Origin: Bacillota bacterium
GTDB taxonomy: Bacteria > Bacillota > UBA4882 > UBA8346
Assembly (NCBI GenBank): GCA_023401925.1
Contig: JAEXDA010000057.1
Coordinates: 124,001 to 188,000, forward strand
Reading direction: 5' to 3'
Length of the DNA stretch: 64,000 nt
Made by a program: the position numbers and the translations under genes. Below are positions 23,123 through 32,017 of the stretch, one piece after another; within the stretch, counting starts at the first letter, position 1; every line of letters starts with the position of its first letter. The notes beneath the pieces were generated by a model. That model made no database searches. It was not told the origin of the DNA and was given only the letters and a program-made list of their open reading frames with translations.

Positions 23123-23129
23123 ACTCAAT

Positions 23130-23543
23130 TCAATTCAATTCAATTTTGCGAACGCGATTTTGAATAGGTTCCTTTTTCGGCAAAACCACTTTTAAAACTC
23201 CATCTTTGAACTCAGCTTTGATTTCTTCTTCTTTGACATCATCTATAACAAAGCTGCGGGAAACTTCTCCCAGGTAGCGCTCTTTTCGGATGTAATTGTC
23301 GTTGTTTTCCTCTACGGCATCATCCTTCTTAGCACTAATGGTCAAACGGTTATCCACCATTTCCACTTGGATCGCTTCCTTGTTAAATCCTGGCAAATCG
23401 GCCTCAATGACATATTCTTTGTCATTTTCGGCGATATCGGTTTTAAACGAGGCAAATTTCGCCGGAATTAGATCCTCTCCGAAAAAGTCATCCCAAAAAG
23501 TTCTATCCAATGCGTTCATTCTAAAAGGTACTAAGCTGAACAT
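23130..23543 (-). CDS. hsp20: Small heat-shock protein, Hsp20/alpha-crystallin
   Basis: A 137-residue protein with an alpha-crystallin domain at about 35-130: YVIEADLPGFNKEAIQVEMV, RYLGEVSRSFVIDDVKEEEI and the closing AEFKDGVLKVVLPKKE with the GVL motif. The C-terminal tail lacks a clean IxI but has VRKIEL. Start ATG 23543 behind AGGAGG at eight bases; a GTG inside that site is rejected. It acts as an ATP-independent holdase in the cytosol. The gene ends in an ATTGA pentanucleotide run. No CIRCE-type operator was seen upstream. Confidence 0.93.
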   Translation of the reverse strand: MFSLVPFRMNALDRTFWDDFFGEDLIPAKFASFKTDIAENDKEYVIEADLPGFNKEAIQVEMVDNRLTISAKKDDAVEENNDNYIRKERYLGEVSRSFVIDDVKEEEIKAEFKDGVLKVVLPKKEPIQNRVRKIELN

Positions 23544-23814
23544 TATGAACACCTCCTACAGTTGTTTGTTCTTTATTGACCTTTCTGTTATTATCATATT
23601 CGATTCAGTATCATAAGCCAACTTTCAATTTTACCTTTTAAGCAAGAAGTATTTCTGATTTTCCCTACTGTCCCAAAACACTTTCGTCAGTCACAGGATT
23701 TTTCTTTTTCTTTTCTTCTCACTCGTGCTTTCGGGGCATTTGGTCAGAAAAGGTCAAATAAAAATACTCCAAGAACATATTGAATTTTCTCAAAAAATAT
23801 GGTACAAAATATCG

Positions 23815-24006
23815 ATGGGACAAGAAAAAATCAACTGTTTTCAATGTCAAAATTTTTATATTACTTGGGATAAAAACTTTCCTAACGGTTGCAAAGCATT
23901 CGGGTTCAAATGCCGGCAGCTGCCGTCCATATTGGTTAGGCAATCGGATGGCAAGCCTTGTCTAGCGTTTACTCCCAAGAAACGAGATTCATCCGACCCC
24001 CGGTAA
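23815..24006 (+). CDS. Small cysteine-rich conserved protein
   Basis: A 63-residue protein: KINCFQCQNFYITWDKNFPN, then GCKAFGFKCRQLPSI and SDGKPCLAFTPK. Five cysteines in a CxxC ... GC ... C ... C pattern suggest a zinc or Fe-S site. I know close relatives from many Bacillota and anaerobes, without an assigned function. The start at 23815 fits family length although the ribosome site is weak; the frame is open 90 bases upstream. Its last 18 bases overlap the convergent acetyltransferase gene. Confidence 0.7.
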   Translation: MGQEKINCFQCQNFYITWDKNFPNGCKAFGFKCRQLPSILVRQSDGKPCLAFTPKKRDSSDPR

Positions 24007-24456
24007 AGTAATTGCCATGGCGACTTCATCACACTTGGGAAACTTGGGGCAATCAATGCATTCCTTCCAAATCTTATGAGGCATTTCATCTTTGTTCATT
24101 TCCGCAAACCCGCATTTTCTAAAAAACTCAACCTGATATGTGAGGGCGAACACCTGATGAATATCGAGTTCAACAGCTTCCTTCAGCAGCCTGTCAATCA
24201 GCTGGGCGCCGACACCTCGCCGTTGATATTCTTCTTTAACCGCCAAAGCCCTAATCTCCGCCAAATCTTCCCAAATAACATGCAAAGCCCCAATTCCCAC
24301 TAGATTTCCTTCATCCTCAATTACGATAAATTCCCTTAAAGCCTCATATAAAGTATTCCGTGAACGGGGTAACATGTAACCCTTAGTCGCAAAGTCATTG
24401 ATCAATTGATGAAGATTCTCAACATCAAACATTTTTGCTTTTCGAAATGTAATCAT
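23989..24456 (-). CDS. N-acetyltransferase, N-acetylglutamate-synthase-like
   Basis: A 155-residue GNAT protein. The cofactor loop is LAVKEEYQRRGVGAQLIDRL; the ending MPHKIWKECIDCPKFPKCDE with conserved cysteines is typical of the short ArgA-like acetyltransferases of clostridial and delta-type bacteria, several of which make N-acetylglutamate for arginine synthesis. That assignment is by resemblance; no other arginine gene is near. ATG 24456 is the natural start although its ribosome site is weak. It is convergent with, and overlaps, the cysteine-rich gene. Confidence 0.8.
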   Translation of the reverse strand: MITFRKAKMFDVENLHQLINDFATKGYMLPRSRNTLYEALREFIVIEDEGNLVGIGALHVIWEDLAEIRALAVKEEYQRRGVGAQLIDRLLKEAVELDIHQVFALTYQVEFFRKCGFAEMNKDEMPHKIWKECIDCPKFPKCDEVAMAITLPGVG

Positions 24457-24789
24457 CCCATAGCCTACTTTCGTGAATAATTATGCATCTATTTATGTTT
24501 AATCAGGTATTGCATGTAATAAATATACCATTAAATTCGTTTTTATGAAAGATTTTTGTTCTTTTTTTCGCCTGAGATTCCATATATTCCTTTTTTAAAA
24601 TAGAAGGAAAACGGGGGATAAAGTTAGAAAGTGATTGATTATAGAACACAAAATTGGGGTTCATCGTAAAATAAAATGAAATATTTTTCTTTAGCGATCC
24701 CTAGCATGGGAATAAATCACCTTGAATAATATGTATTAGGGTTATTAACATCAAACTAAAACGCCGCAAGCGCGAATTGCGAGGTTGCC
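24457..24789. other. Intergenic region without a gene
   Basis: A 333-base AT-rich divergent spacer between the acetyltransferase and the ypiB-like gene. It presumably carries both promoters; none is clear enough to define. No repeat or structured element noticed. Confidence 0.4.
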
Positions 24790-25332
24790 ATGAATCGCAA
24801 AATAATCAGCAATTGGGCTAAAAAGAATTTTATTTTTTGGTTTATCGAAAATTATCAGTTACAATCTACTTATCCGGAGCAAATTCTTTTAGGACTTGCA
24901 GAAAACGAGTCCTTACTTTCCCAAGTCCATATTGTACTGGACGGTTCCTATTTACGGCCGCTTCTTGTTGTATCCACCGATTCAACCGGAATGCCTCCGG
25001 TTTTGCTAAAAACTTTCGACAGTACAGTAACTGATTGCTCCATGATTCTTTCACGCTTGTCATTACTTGCGGAATCTCCTATTTATTTGACGCTTTATTT
25101 TCCCGATCGGGCTTCATGCCAATCCCATCAGGCTGTCGTCGAGGAAGATCCAATCTCTCTGGACTCAACAAGAGCCCAACAGATCCTTATAGATTTTGAA
25201 CTTTCATTATGGAGCGCTACTTTCCAAAGAGAAATGGAACGCGCCGAATTACTCAACCAGATTGATAAAGCTCTGGATGAAAAAAACAAACACAAGTTTC
25301 ATCGGTTGGTTAAAAAATTAAATAGTTTATAA
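24790..25332 (+). CDS. ypiB: YpiB-like protein (UPF0302 plus IDEAL domain)
   Basis: A 180-residue protein. The N-terminal part aligns by eye with B. subtilis YpiB: KKNFIFWFIENYQLQSTYPE, LLSQVHIVLDGSYLRPLLVV, then a beta-rich stretch and VVEEDP. The C-terminal LLNQIDKALDEKNKHKFHRL is the IDEAL motif (helix with DxAL). Function is unknown in the family; IDEAL segments mediate protein contacts. Length matches YpiB (about 179). Start ATG 24790 behind GAGG. It stands alone. Confidence 0.75.
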   Translation: MNRKIISNWAKKNFIFWFIENYQLQSTYPEQILLGLAENESLLSQVHIVLDGSYLRPLLVVSTDSTGMPPVLLKTFDSTVTDCSMILSRLSLLAESPIYLTLYFPDRASCQSHQAVVEEDPISLDSTRAQQILIDFELSLWSATFQREMERAELLNQIDKALDEKNKHKFHRLVKKLNSL

Positions 25333-26024
25333 AAGATAAAAGCAGATTCTTTTTTTGCCGGCCTCAAAATACTGTCATTTTGTTTATTTCCGGTCTGTCG
25401 ATTAGGACTCAATTTTATATCAAATTTTGGAAATAGGAATTCAATTTTATAATTGTAATCCCTATTTTTTTCGTTGGAATGAACCTTTCCGAGCCGCATT
25501 CCATTTTGATAGGTTCGGCGCATTGAATGAGCCTATATTCTAGCGGTTTACCGACCAAATTCAGGTATTATTCAGAAAACCAATGAGCCCTCAATCTTCT
25601 TAAATGAACTCCATAAACAAAAATTTTTAAAAGGCACCAATCTATCCCTTTTCGCCATAAAAAGGCTGGAATAAAAATTTAATCCTCAACATAGTATTTA
25701 ATACCAACTCGGAGTTTATCTTGGCGAATCATCTTGAAGAACGCTTCTTCATTGAAAAATGCATTGAAGCTGGGAAAAGAATTACCAAAAAAACAAAAAC
25801 ATAGTTCTTAATGCAATAATCGAGCTTAATAGGTAAAAATCGTTAAGTTGATCGTTGTATTAAAGTTAAAAAACTTTCTTTTTCGACATAATATATGTTT
25901 TTATCAGGCACTTTTGTCGATTTTGTGTATTTTTTAGAAAATAAAACTTGTTTTAATATTTGTGAAGGAATTGGTGGCTATTTAGAGAATCAATATTCTC
26001 AGGAAATAAAAGGAGGGGTTTTTC
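25333..26024. other. Long AT-rich intergenic region
   Basis: About 690 bases with no credible coding frame. Fragmentary codon-like texture near 25720-25790 (EERFFIEKCIEAGKRITKK in one short frame) may be gene debris. Two Spo0A-box-like sites lie at 25881-25890 and 25913-25922, 100-145 bases before the next start codon; they are listed separately. Confidence 0.4.
25881..25922. promoter_or_regulatory. Pair of possible Spo0A boxes
   Basis: On the minus strand 25890-25881 reads TATGTCGAAA, containing the core TGTCGAA exactly; on the plus strand 25913-25922 reads TTTGTCGATT, one base off. The consensus is TTTGTCRAA (established for Spo0A in Bacillus). They face each other about 30 bases apart. 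Such short motifs occur by chance in AT-rich DNA. Confidence 0.3.
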
Positions 26025-26357
26025 TTGAGTTTTATTAAATATCAAAAGGAAAGGTCAAAAAAAGGTATTTCTTCCAAGACCATTGGAATTAACCGTAAAG
26101 GGCGTTTTGCATTTTACAAACCAGTGGTAGAAAAACACTTGCTAAATATTAATTATGTGGAATTATATTTTGATCCCGAGACTAAAAAAGTCGGTATTTT
26201 ACCCCTGAATGAACCTACAGCAGATTGTTTTAAGATACAAGGCCGGACCACTAAAATGATTGTTGCTAAGAAATTCTTAAACCGATTTCAAATTCCCATT
26301 GAGGATCGGCGTTATGATTTTTGGGCAGAAAATGGTATGTTGATCGTTCAGCTATAA
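26025..26357 (+). CDS. Conserved hypothetical protein
   Basis: A 110-residue protein starting at TTG, fixed by AAAGGAGGGG upstream. SKTIGINRKGRFAFYKPVVE, then YVELYFDPETKKVGILPLNE and FWAENGMLIVQL give a beta-rich, AbrB-like or swapped-hairpin-like impression, but no specific family is recognised. Possible regulation by Spo0A is suggested only by the two box-like sites upstream. Convergent with murC. Confidence 0.65.
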   Translation: MSFIKYQKERSKKGISSKTIGINRKGRFAFYKPVVEKHLLNINYVELYFDPETKKVGILPLNEPTADCFKIQGRTTKMIVAKKFLNRFQIPIEDRRYDFWAENGMLIVQL

Positions 26358-26404
26358 AAAAAGAAGTAAGAATTGGATACTCTATACGATCCATTTCTTA
26401 CTTC
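26354..26404 (-). terminator. Intrinsic terminator of murC
   Basis: GAAGTAAGAA-TGGAT and ATCCA-TTCTTACTTC form a 15-16-bp stem (26363-26404), followed on the minus strand by seven T residues. It can serve the convergent gene too, though with no T-tract on that side. Confidence 0.8.
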
Positions 26405-26458
26405 ACCATTTAACAAACCAATCATTTCATTAAAAAAATTTATTTATCCGCCGAATTC

Positions 26459-27823
26459 CTAACTTTTTATTTCTTCTTTAACGAGTCTTTCCCCAACCTT
26501 CCAAACATCCCCGGCTCCCATTGTAATCACTAAATCGCCAGGCTCCACATTCTGACAAAGGTGGTCAAAAATTTTTTCAAAGCTTCCCAAATAGCGCACG
26601 TCACGATGATGCTTTTGTACGGCGGTGGCCAAATCTTTACTGGATATATCACCGGGATCAATTTCACGAGCCGGGTAAATATCGGCGAAAACACAAATAT
26701 CCGCATCTCCGAAAGAACTGGCAAACTCCGAAAGCAAAAACTTGGTTCTGCTGAATAGGTGGGGCTGAAAAACGCACCAAACACGGCCCTTAAAAAATTG
26801 CCTGGCTGCAGCTAATGTGGTCCGCACCGCACTGGGGTGATGGGCATAATCGTCTACAATCAGCGTTCCGTGATATTCCCCTTTCATTTCAAAGCGGCGC
26901 TGTACCCCTGTGAATTCAGATAAAGTCTTCAGAGCCGATTCAACCTCGACTCCCAATTCGGCAGCTAATGCAAGGGCTCCGGTGGCATTTTGCAGATTAT
27001 GACGGCCGGGCACCTTTAAATAGAGTTCACCTTGACTCTTCCCGTGACAATAAAGCTCAGCCGCAACTCCGATCGGATGGACCGAATGAATATTTTTAAT
27101 TTGCCAATCAAAATGATCTTGATAACCAAAGGAAATATATTTCCCGGGAAATGACTTTCCAAGACGAAAAGCATTCGAATCATCACCCCAGCTTACCAAA
27201 ACACCGTCCGGAGGTAACAAATCGACAAAATTCTCAAAGGTTTTTACAACATCATTCAACGTAGGAAAACAATCGGGATGATCCCAATCAATGTTGGTAA
27301 TTAACTCAATTGTCGGTTTTAAATTCAAAAATGAACGTTTAAACTCACAGGCTTCGACAACCATATACGGAGTCTTTCCGGTGCGATGATTTCCTTGAAA
27401 CTGACTCAATTCACCGCCAATTAATACTGTAGGATCCAATCCGCCTTCTACCAGGATTAAAGCCGTCATCGCCGAGGTAGTGGTCTTACCATGCGTCCCC
27501 GCGATGGCAATTCCTTTTCCAACCTCAGTCATTAATTTTCCAAGCAGCTCAGCACCCTCAATTAACGGAATGCCTAAACGCTTGGCTTCTAACACTTCAG
27601 GATTGTCTTGACCGACAGCATTGGTATAAACCACCAAATCCGCGCCATGTATATTCTCGGCATTATGGCCGTAAGAAATTTTTATTCCTCTCTGTGCCAT
27701 GTTTCTGGTTACTCTTGACTCCTGGGAGTCCGAGCCGGAAATTTTACAACCCCGATCAGAATACAACTTTGCCAAACCGCTCAGTCTGGCACCGCCAATC
27801 CCCACAAAATGGAGATGCTTCAT
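26459..27823 (-). CDS. murC: UDP-N-acetylmuramate--L-alanine ligase
   Basis: A 454-residue Mur ligase of normal length. N-terminal HLHFVGIGGARLSGLAKLY binds the UDP substrate; the ATP loop GTHGKTTTSA is at about 109-118; ITNIDWDHPDCF and the C-terminal domain VDDYAHHPSAVRTTLAAARQ follow. It adds the first amino acid, L-Ala, to UDP-MurNAc in peptidoglycan synthesis in the cytosol. ATG 27823 is behind AGGGGAGC. It is monocistronic here, away from a division cell-wall cluster, and ends at a strong terminator. Confidence 0.97.
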   Translation of the reverse strand: MKHLHFVGIGGARLSGLAKLYSDRGCKISGSDSQESRVTRNMAQRGIKISYGHNAENIHGADLVVYTNAVGQDNPEVLEAKRLGIPLIEGAELLGKLMTEVGKGIAIAGTHGKTTTSAMTALILVEGGLDPTVLIGGELSQFQGNHRTGKTPYMVVEACEFKRSFLNLKPTIELITNIDWDHPDCFPTLNDVVKTFENFVDLLPPDGVLVSWGDDSNAFRLGKSFPGKYISFGYQDHFDWQIKNIHSVHPIGVAAELYCHGKSQGELYLKVPGRHNLQNATGALALAAELGVEVESALKTLSEFTGVQRRFEMKGEYHGTLIVDDYAHHPSAVRTTLAAARQFFKGRVWCVFQPHLFSRTKFLLSEFASSFGDADICVFADIYPAREIDPGDISSKDLATAVQKHHRDVRYLGSFEKIFDHLCQNVEPGDLVITMGAGDVWKVGERLVKEEIKS

Positions 27824-28144
27824 AGGTAAATTGCGCTCCCCTCAAAATTTAATACCCATCAATTATAACACATTTATAAAAAATTTCATCGATAAATAAC
27901 CTATAATATGAATATTTACTGATCCTGATTCAATCATTCTCACCATTTGTTAATCTTTCCTAATAACAATTGATGCCATTCATTCTTTTTCTATTTCTAA
28001 AAATGGAAATGATTAAAAAATTCAGCCCTTATCATCTCCATGAATTGACTGTAAATCCATGCTTATTTTGATCCCGCCGGTTCATAATAATAACGAGTTG
28101 ATCCAGCTATGATACAGAAGGGTTAAACTCAGGGGGGTGAATGT
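27824..28144. other. Divergent intergenic region, murC / SASP gene
   Basis: No gene. CATAATA at about 28086-28092 could be the -10 of a sigma-G-type promoter (consensus CATnnTA) for the spore protein gene; the -35 region is a poor match. The left part is AT-rich. Confidence 0.35.
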
Positions 28145-28333
28145 TTGAGTCGTCGCAGCAGCATCGTTTCCGACCGGGTCAAATACGAAATTGCACAGGA
28201 ATTAGGATTTGCAGATCGCATTCAGGTTGATAACGGTAACTACGACTATGGTAATATCACCACCCGCGAAGCCGGGCTAATTGTCCGTGGACTGATTCAA
28301 AAAGCTGAAGAACTATTATCCCGGCAAGGTTAG
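28145..28333 (+). CDS. Small acid-soluble spore protein, alpha/beta type
   Basis: A 62-residue DNA-binding protein of the dormant spore. VKYEIAQELG contains the germination-protease cleavage region, and GNITTREAGLIVRGLIQKAE is the C-terminal helix with the TxREAG motif. These proteins coat spore DNA and protect it from UV and heat. Start is TTG at 28145 behind AGGGGGGTG. In the family, expression is by sigma G in the forespore. It is direct evidence that the organism sporulates. Confidence 0.92.
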   Translation: MSRRSSIVSDRVKYEIAQELGFADRIQVDNGNYDYGNITTREAGLIVRGLIQKAEELLSRQG

Positions 28334-28349
28334 GCATCTAACCGAAAGA

Positions 28350-28392
28350 GGCTGTCTAAAAGGATTTTCTTTTAATCTTTTTTAGCACAGCC
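28350..28392 (+). terminator. Terminator-like hairpin after SASP gene
   Basis: GGCTGTCTAAAA-GATT pairs with AATC-TTTTTTAGCACAGCC, with minor mismatches, 16 bases after the stop. The distal tract is CCCCTTTTC, so T-content is modest. Confidence 0.6.
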
Positions 28393-28439
28393 CCTTTTCA
28401 CATTTCAAACTATTGGTGCATACATTATATTAAGCTAGT

Positions 28440-28642
28440 TTTCAAAGGAGAAGATACCCAAAGGCAAGGCAATCCTTGGATTCTAGACCAAGTTTACAGT
28501 CTTATCCGCCGGTTCATTGTGCTATTCTAGCACTGAGTAATTGGCAACTCCGCTGCTAAACCCGAAACTGACCCAAGTAAAGGGGAAAGTAGTCCTACAA
28601 TTGAACACTCGAATAATACCGGCTTTGTGCCGGTATTTTTTT
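28440..28642 (+). ncRNA. Probable structured non-coding RNA ending in a terminator
   Basis: There is no coding frame of note, but the stretch has several local stems: CTTGG / CCAAG (about 28472-28490), GTGCTA-TTC-TAGCAC (about 28519-28533), a CCC / GGG pairing around CAAGTAAAGGGG, and GTAG-TC-CTAC, ending in a strong intrinsic terminator. Between the stems lie unpaired, purposeful-looking runs such as GGCAACTCCGCTGCTAAACC and AATTGAACACTCGAATAATA. It looks like a conserved RNA of the raiA-motif or similar type; that comparison is from memory and unverified. The 5' end is not defined. Confidence 0.45.
28616..28642 (+). terminator. Strong intrinsic terminator
   Basis: ATACCGGC-TTTGT-GCCGGTAT, a perfect 8-bp stem, then seven T residues. 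No protein gene ends nearby, so it ends the proposed ncRNA. Confidence 0.88.
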
Positions 28643-28955
28643 AACCTGAATCCGGCAAGTAACTTTCAATTTCATAAATTACAACTTACCGGATCGAGGT
28701 TTAATTTTGGCCGTGTTTGTACACTTCATTCTTTTCTTTTTTTTGACAAAGCTGGTATTGATTTAAACCACTTTTTTGCAGGTGTTCCTTAATATAAAAA
28801 AGAAATTAGGGGCAAGAACTGGGACTGAATAACTGTTAATCCCTTTCAATATTTTCCGTCAACGCCGGACTCCCACTATTTTTCGGATTATTTATAATTC
28901 TTCATCTGCCACTTGTAGCGAATACTTTTCTTTATACCACTCTTTGGAGGTTACT

Positions 28956-30134
28956 ATGAAGAAATTTTTGACCCTGATTTTGAACCTCGGTTTAATAATC
29001 TTGGTGATTACTTATCCTGTAATGGGTCAACCCGCCTTATCAACCACAGACCGCAAAATTAACGAACTTTCCAACCGAGTGGCATCGTTGGATTCAACCT
29101 GGGGCCGTTTTCAAATCGGTGGCGGATTTGAATTGGATACGACTTCAAAAATAAATGAATCGGATACATCCTTAACGGCTCCCGACTTCAACCAACAATT
29201 AAATATTGCTCTCGATGCTTATATCGATCCGACTTTACAGCTATCGGTGAAAGTTTCCCAGCTAGGTGGATGGGGCCTGAAATATGGAAATGAAAATTCA
29301 GCTACTTCTCCGATGACTCTTCCCTTTCAAGTGGATCAAGCGTTTTTGAAATTATCCAATCCAAGCAGTATTGACTATTTGGGGCGCTTTCAGTTTTCAT
29401 TGGGACCCATCGGCATGATGTCCGATTTTTATGCCAATCCGGTCGAAGGGATTGCATTACAGAAAGATTTTAAACGGTTTCATGTTATTGGGGTTTATAC
29501 TCGCGTAAATACCGAGTATAAATCAGGCACCAATCAAGTAACCAATACTCAAGATTATATCGCAGGCAGAATCGGTTGGTCGGGGGAAAATACAGTTACT
29601 GGAATCAACATTGTACCCGGTTTATCCGGTGAAACCGATTTTAGTATCGATTTCGTAAAAATGCAGTCTGACAGTAAATTTGCTACTGAGTTCGGCTTAT
29701 ATTCCTTTAGCTCGGAAAAATTTCCGGATTATAAAATCAGCAATACTCCCGGGATACTCGTTAGTTATGCTCAACAATTGAATTCAAAAAACTTTTTCCA
29801 AATAAAAGCCGGCTATCTCGGATCTAAATTTATGCCTCTTTATTCCTCTTTGGCTCATTCCTCCGGGGAAAAAAGAGAATGGTTTATTCCCAATTCTCAA
29901 GGGATTGAATTCTATTTGATTCATGGGATGAAAAAGGGATATTCCCTGGAAAACCGGATGATTATGCTGACACCCGTTACCAATTACCAGCAAGCGGACT
30001 TTAATTACCGTTGGAAAAGCTCCCTGGTTAAGAGTTTTTCCCCCGTTAACCGTTTGGAAACCGGATTGGATATAAAATCCTATCCAAATGATGTTTATCG
30101 TCAACTTTTTGTCAATTGGATTCTTCAATTTTAA
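28956..30134 (+). CDS. Porin-like outer-membrane beta-barrel protein
   Basis: A 392-residue protein. The signal peptide is MKKFLTLILNLGLIILVITY up to about MGQ; a short coiled-coil (TDRKINELSNRVASLDSTWG) follows, then many amphipathic beta strands (FQIGGGFELDTT, LNIALDAYIDPTLQLSVKV). The last residues VNWILQF end in Phe with alternating hydrophobics, the classic signal read by the BAM complex. Start ATG 28956 follows TGGAGG. It has no SLH domain. It is probably a channel or structural barrel of the outer membrane; specificity unknown. Upstream DNA (28643-28955) holds no other gene. Confidence 0.78.
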   Translation: MKKFLTLILNLGLIILVITYPVMGQPALSTTDRKINELSNRVASLDSTWGRFQIGGGFELDTTSKINESDTSLTAPDFNQQLNIALDAYIDPTLQLSVKVSQLGGWGLKYGNENSATSPMTLPFQVDQAFLKLSNPSSIDYLGRFQFSLGPIGMMSDFYANPVEGIALQKDFKRFHVIGVYTRVNTEYKSGTNQVTNTQDYIAGRIGWSGENTVTGINIVPGLSGETDFSIDFVKMQSDSKFATEFGLYSFSSEKFPDYKISNTPGILVSYAQQLNSKNFFQIKAGYLGSKFMPLYSSLAHSSGEKREWFIPNSQGIEFYLIHGMKKGYSLENRMIMLTPVTNYQQADFNYRWKSSLVKSFSPVNRLETGLDIKSYPNDVYRQLFVNWILQF

Positions 30135-30200
30135 AACGAATGTCTGGAGGCCCACCATTGAAATCAAGACATTATTGAACCGGAGTTTGATTTATCCCGG

Positions 30201-30464
30201 CTAATTTTTAGTGCCGATTAAAACCAGGATAATTCCCAAACAAATAATGGCCATTTTAGGCCATGAAACTTTTACGGCAATTGCAACAACACCGAGTATA
30301 CTAACGAGAAGAAAAATTAAAGGACCGATAAGTCCCAAAAACGCATTCATCCGGAGGGCGTTTTCAACCCGTCCTCCTTTTAAAAATAAAAAGGCCACAA
30401 TAATCTCTAATAAACCGGAAATTACTCGAACAGCCGCCATGCTGTTTAGTGTCACTTGATCCAT
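30201..30464 (-). CDS. yqhV: YqhV-like membrane protein (DUF2619)
   Basis: An 87-residue protein with three hydrophobic helices. SMAAVRVISGLLEIIVAFLF and VENALRMNAFLGLIGPLIFL match B. subtilis YqhV, which lies next to the spoIIIA operon there and is of unknown function. ATG 30464 behind GAGGAGC is preferred to the longer frame. Here it follows the ytwI-like gene on the same strand, 85 bases away. Confidence 0.82.
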   Translation of the reverse strand: MDQVTLNSMAAVRVISGLLEIIVAFLFLKGGRVENALRMNAFLGLIGPLIFLLVSILGVVAIAVKVSWPKMAIICLGIILVLIGTKN

Positions 30465-30549
30465 GACCCAGCTCCTCTCATACTCATCGTATTTTACACC
30501 TTCCGTCCCAGGGTAAACTGAGCACATCTGCGTATGAACACATCAAAAC

Positions 30550-31008
30550 TTATTTCTTTCCTAATCCTAATAAATTTAAAATAATCGCTGTCACTCCTGC
30601 AGCGGCTAATGGACCAACTGGAATGCCTTTTAATAACGAAACTCCAATGATGGTTCCTACGACTAAACCAACGACAATTTCCGGCCGTATTTGCAATAAC
30701 GCCATTCCCTGTCCGCACAGATATGCCGCTGCTATTCCTCCTATAACGGCGGAAATTCCTTGTATACTCTGAAAGGTCTTCCAGATATCCACCACCTTTA
30801 CCTTGTCAAGAGCAAATGGAGTCAAAACTGCCACTAATAAAAATAACAATCCAATATCGACAGCCCGACGTTCCAATAAAAAGAGTATCGTTCTTAACTT
30901 GATAAACTTCAAGACAAGTAAACTACCTGCACTTGCCGCCACTAAATTGTTATTAAAAACCAAACCAAGGGCCAAAATGATGATTAACAACAGATTATCT
31001 TGAAACAT
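30550..31008 (-). CDS. ytwI: DUF441 membrane protein
   Basis: A 152-residue membrane protein with four to five helices, of the UPF0756/DUF441 family: LLLIIILALGLVFNNNLVAA, then VGLVVGTIIGVSLLKGIPVG and AAAGVTAIILNLLGLG. Function is unknown in the family; B. subtilis YtwI is the usual reference. Start ATG 31008 behind GGGAGTGAAG. It is probably co-transcribed with the YqhV-like gene. Confidence 0.82.
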   Translation of the reverse strand: MFQDNLLLIIILALGLVFNNNLVAASAGSLLVLKFIKLRTILFLLERRAVDIGLLFLLVAVLTPFALDKVKVVDIWKTFQSIQGISAVIGGIAAAYLCGQGMALLQIRPEIVVGLVVGTIIGVSLLKGIPVGPLAAAGVTAIILNLLGLGKK

Positions 31009-31112
31009 CGGCTTCACTCCCAATTCATTGTTATTCCATTTTTTAGTTAAACATGTCTGAACTGAAACAAAATATGGGTCAAAGTCATATGATATTACGG
31101 GAGTGATGATAT

Positions 31113-31889
31113 ATGAAGGATTTATGGCAAGGCATACTGGAAGCGCCTGTACAAGAAAGGCTTAAGAAACCTCGTACACAGGGAATTACCATGATCATCG
31201 ACAAAGGTTTGTCAGTCGGCAGCACTCAGGATTTCTTAGATATGAATGGGGATTTCATTGATTTCATCAAGTTAACCTTTGGCACCACAGCCCTCTATAA
31301 ACCGGAAACACTTAAGAAAAAAATCTCAATCGCCATGGAATATAAAGTCCCTGTATATCCCGGAGGAACTTTTTTTGAAATTGCTTTGTGGCAAGATACA
31401 TCGGAACCCTATTTTCGTAAGCTTGTCGAACTGGGTTTTAAGTGGGTTGAAATTTCCGACGGCACAATTGAAATTCCATCCAGTCAAAGGACTGCAGCCA
31501 TTAATGATGCTTTATCTTGCGGGCTTCATGTCATTACCGAAGTTGGTAAAAAAGAAATCGCGAAACAACCCGATGAAAATATATTAATTCAAACAGCCCT
31601 TCAAGATTTAAACGTAGGCGCCTCATGGGTAATTATCGAGGCCCGGGAATCCGGTCAAGGAATCGGCATCTATGATAGTAAAGGGATCATTATCAATGAA
31701 AAATTGGCCAAACTAAGCGCGGAGCTTCCTATGGAAAAAATAATCTGGGAGGCGCCCCAAAAAGGTCAACAAGCCAGGCTCATTAATGATTTTGGACCCA
31801 ATGTCAATCTGGGAAATATACCACCCAATGAGGCGATGGCATTGGAAGCATTAAGAATGGGATACCGCAGCGACACTTGGAAAAGATAG
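31113..31889 (+). CDS. comA: Phosphosulfolactate synthase
   Basis: A 258-residue TIM-barrel protein. ITMIIDKGLSVGSTQDFLDM, then FIDFIKLTFGTTALYKPETL, VPVYPGGTFFEIALWQ and GFKWVEISDGTIEIP are characteristic of ComA/YitD. It joins sulfite and phosphoenolpyruvate to phosphosulfolactate. In methanogens this starts coenzyme M synthesis; in Bacillus it leads to sulfolactate, which accumulates in spores. The second fits this sporulating organism. The comB and comC partners are not in the window. The start follows GGGAGTG. Confidence 0.92.
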   Translation: MKDLWQGILEAPVQERLKKPRTQGITMIIDKGLSVGSTQDFLDMNGDFIDFIKLTFGTTALYKPETLKKKISIAMEYKVPVYPGGTFFEIALWQDTSEPYFRKLVELGFKWVEISDGTIEIPSSQRTAAINDALSCGLHVITEVGKKEIAKQPDENILIQTALQDLNVGASWVIIEARESGQGIGIYDSKGIIINEKLAKLSAELPMEKIIWEAPQKGQQARLINDFGPNVNLGNIPPNEAMALEALRMGYRSDTWKR

Positions 31890-32017
31890 TTGTTTTGTTT
31901 ACAGAAATACTTTTTTTTTACTTCCAAAATGTTATATAATGAATATATTACTTGATAGAATTTACCGTACATTTAATTTTACTTAAACCTTTAGATCTAC
32001 TTTTAAAGGAGTTTCAA

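Noticed and set aside
28541..28792. 83-codon plus-strand frame
   Set aside because: It crosses the strong terminator at 28616-28642 and has no ribosome site; the ncRNA explanation fits better.
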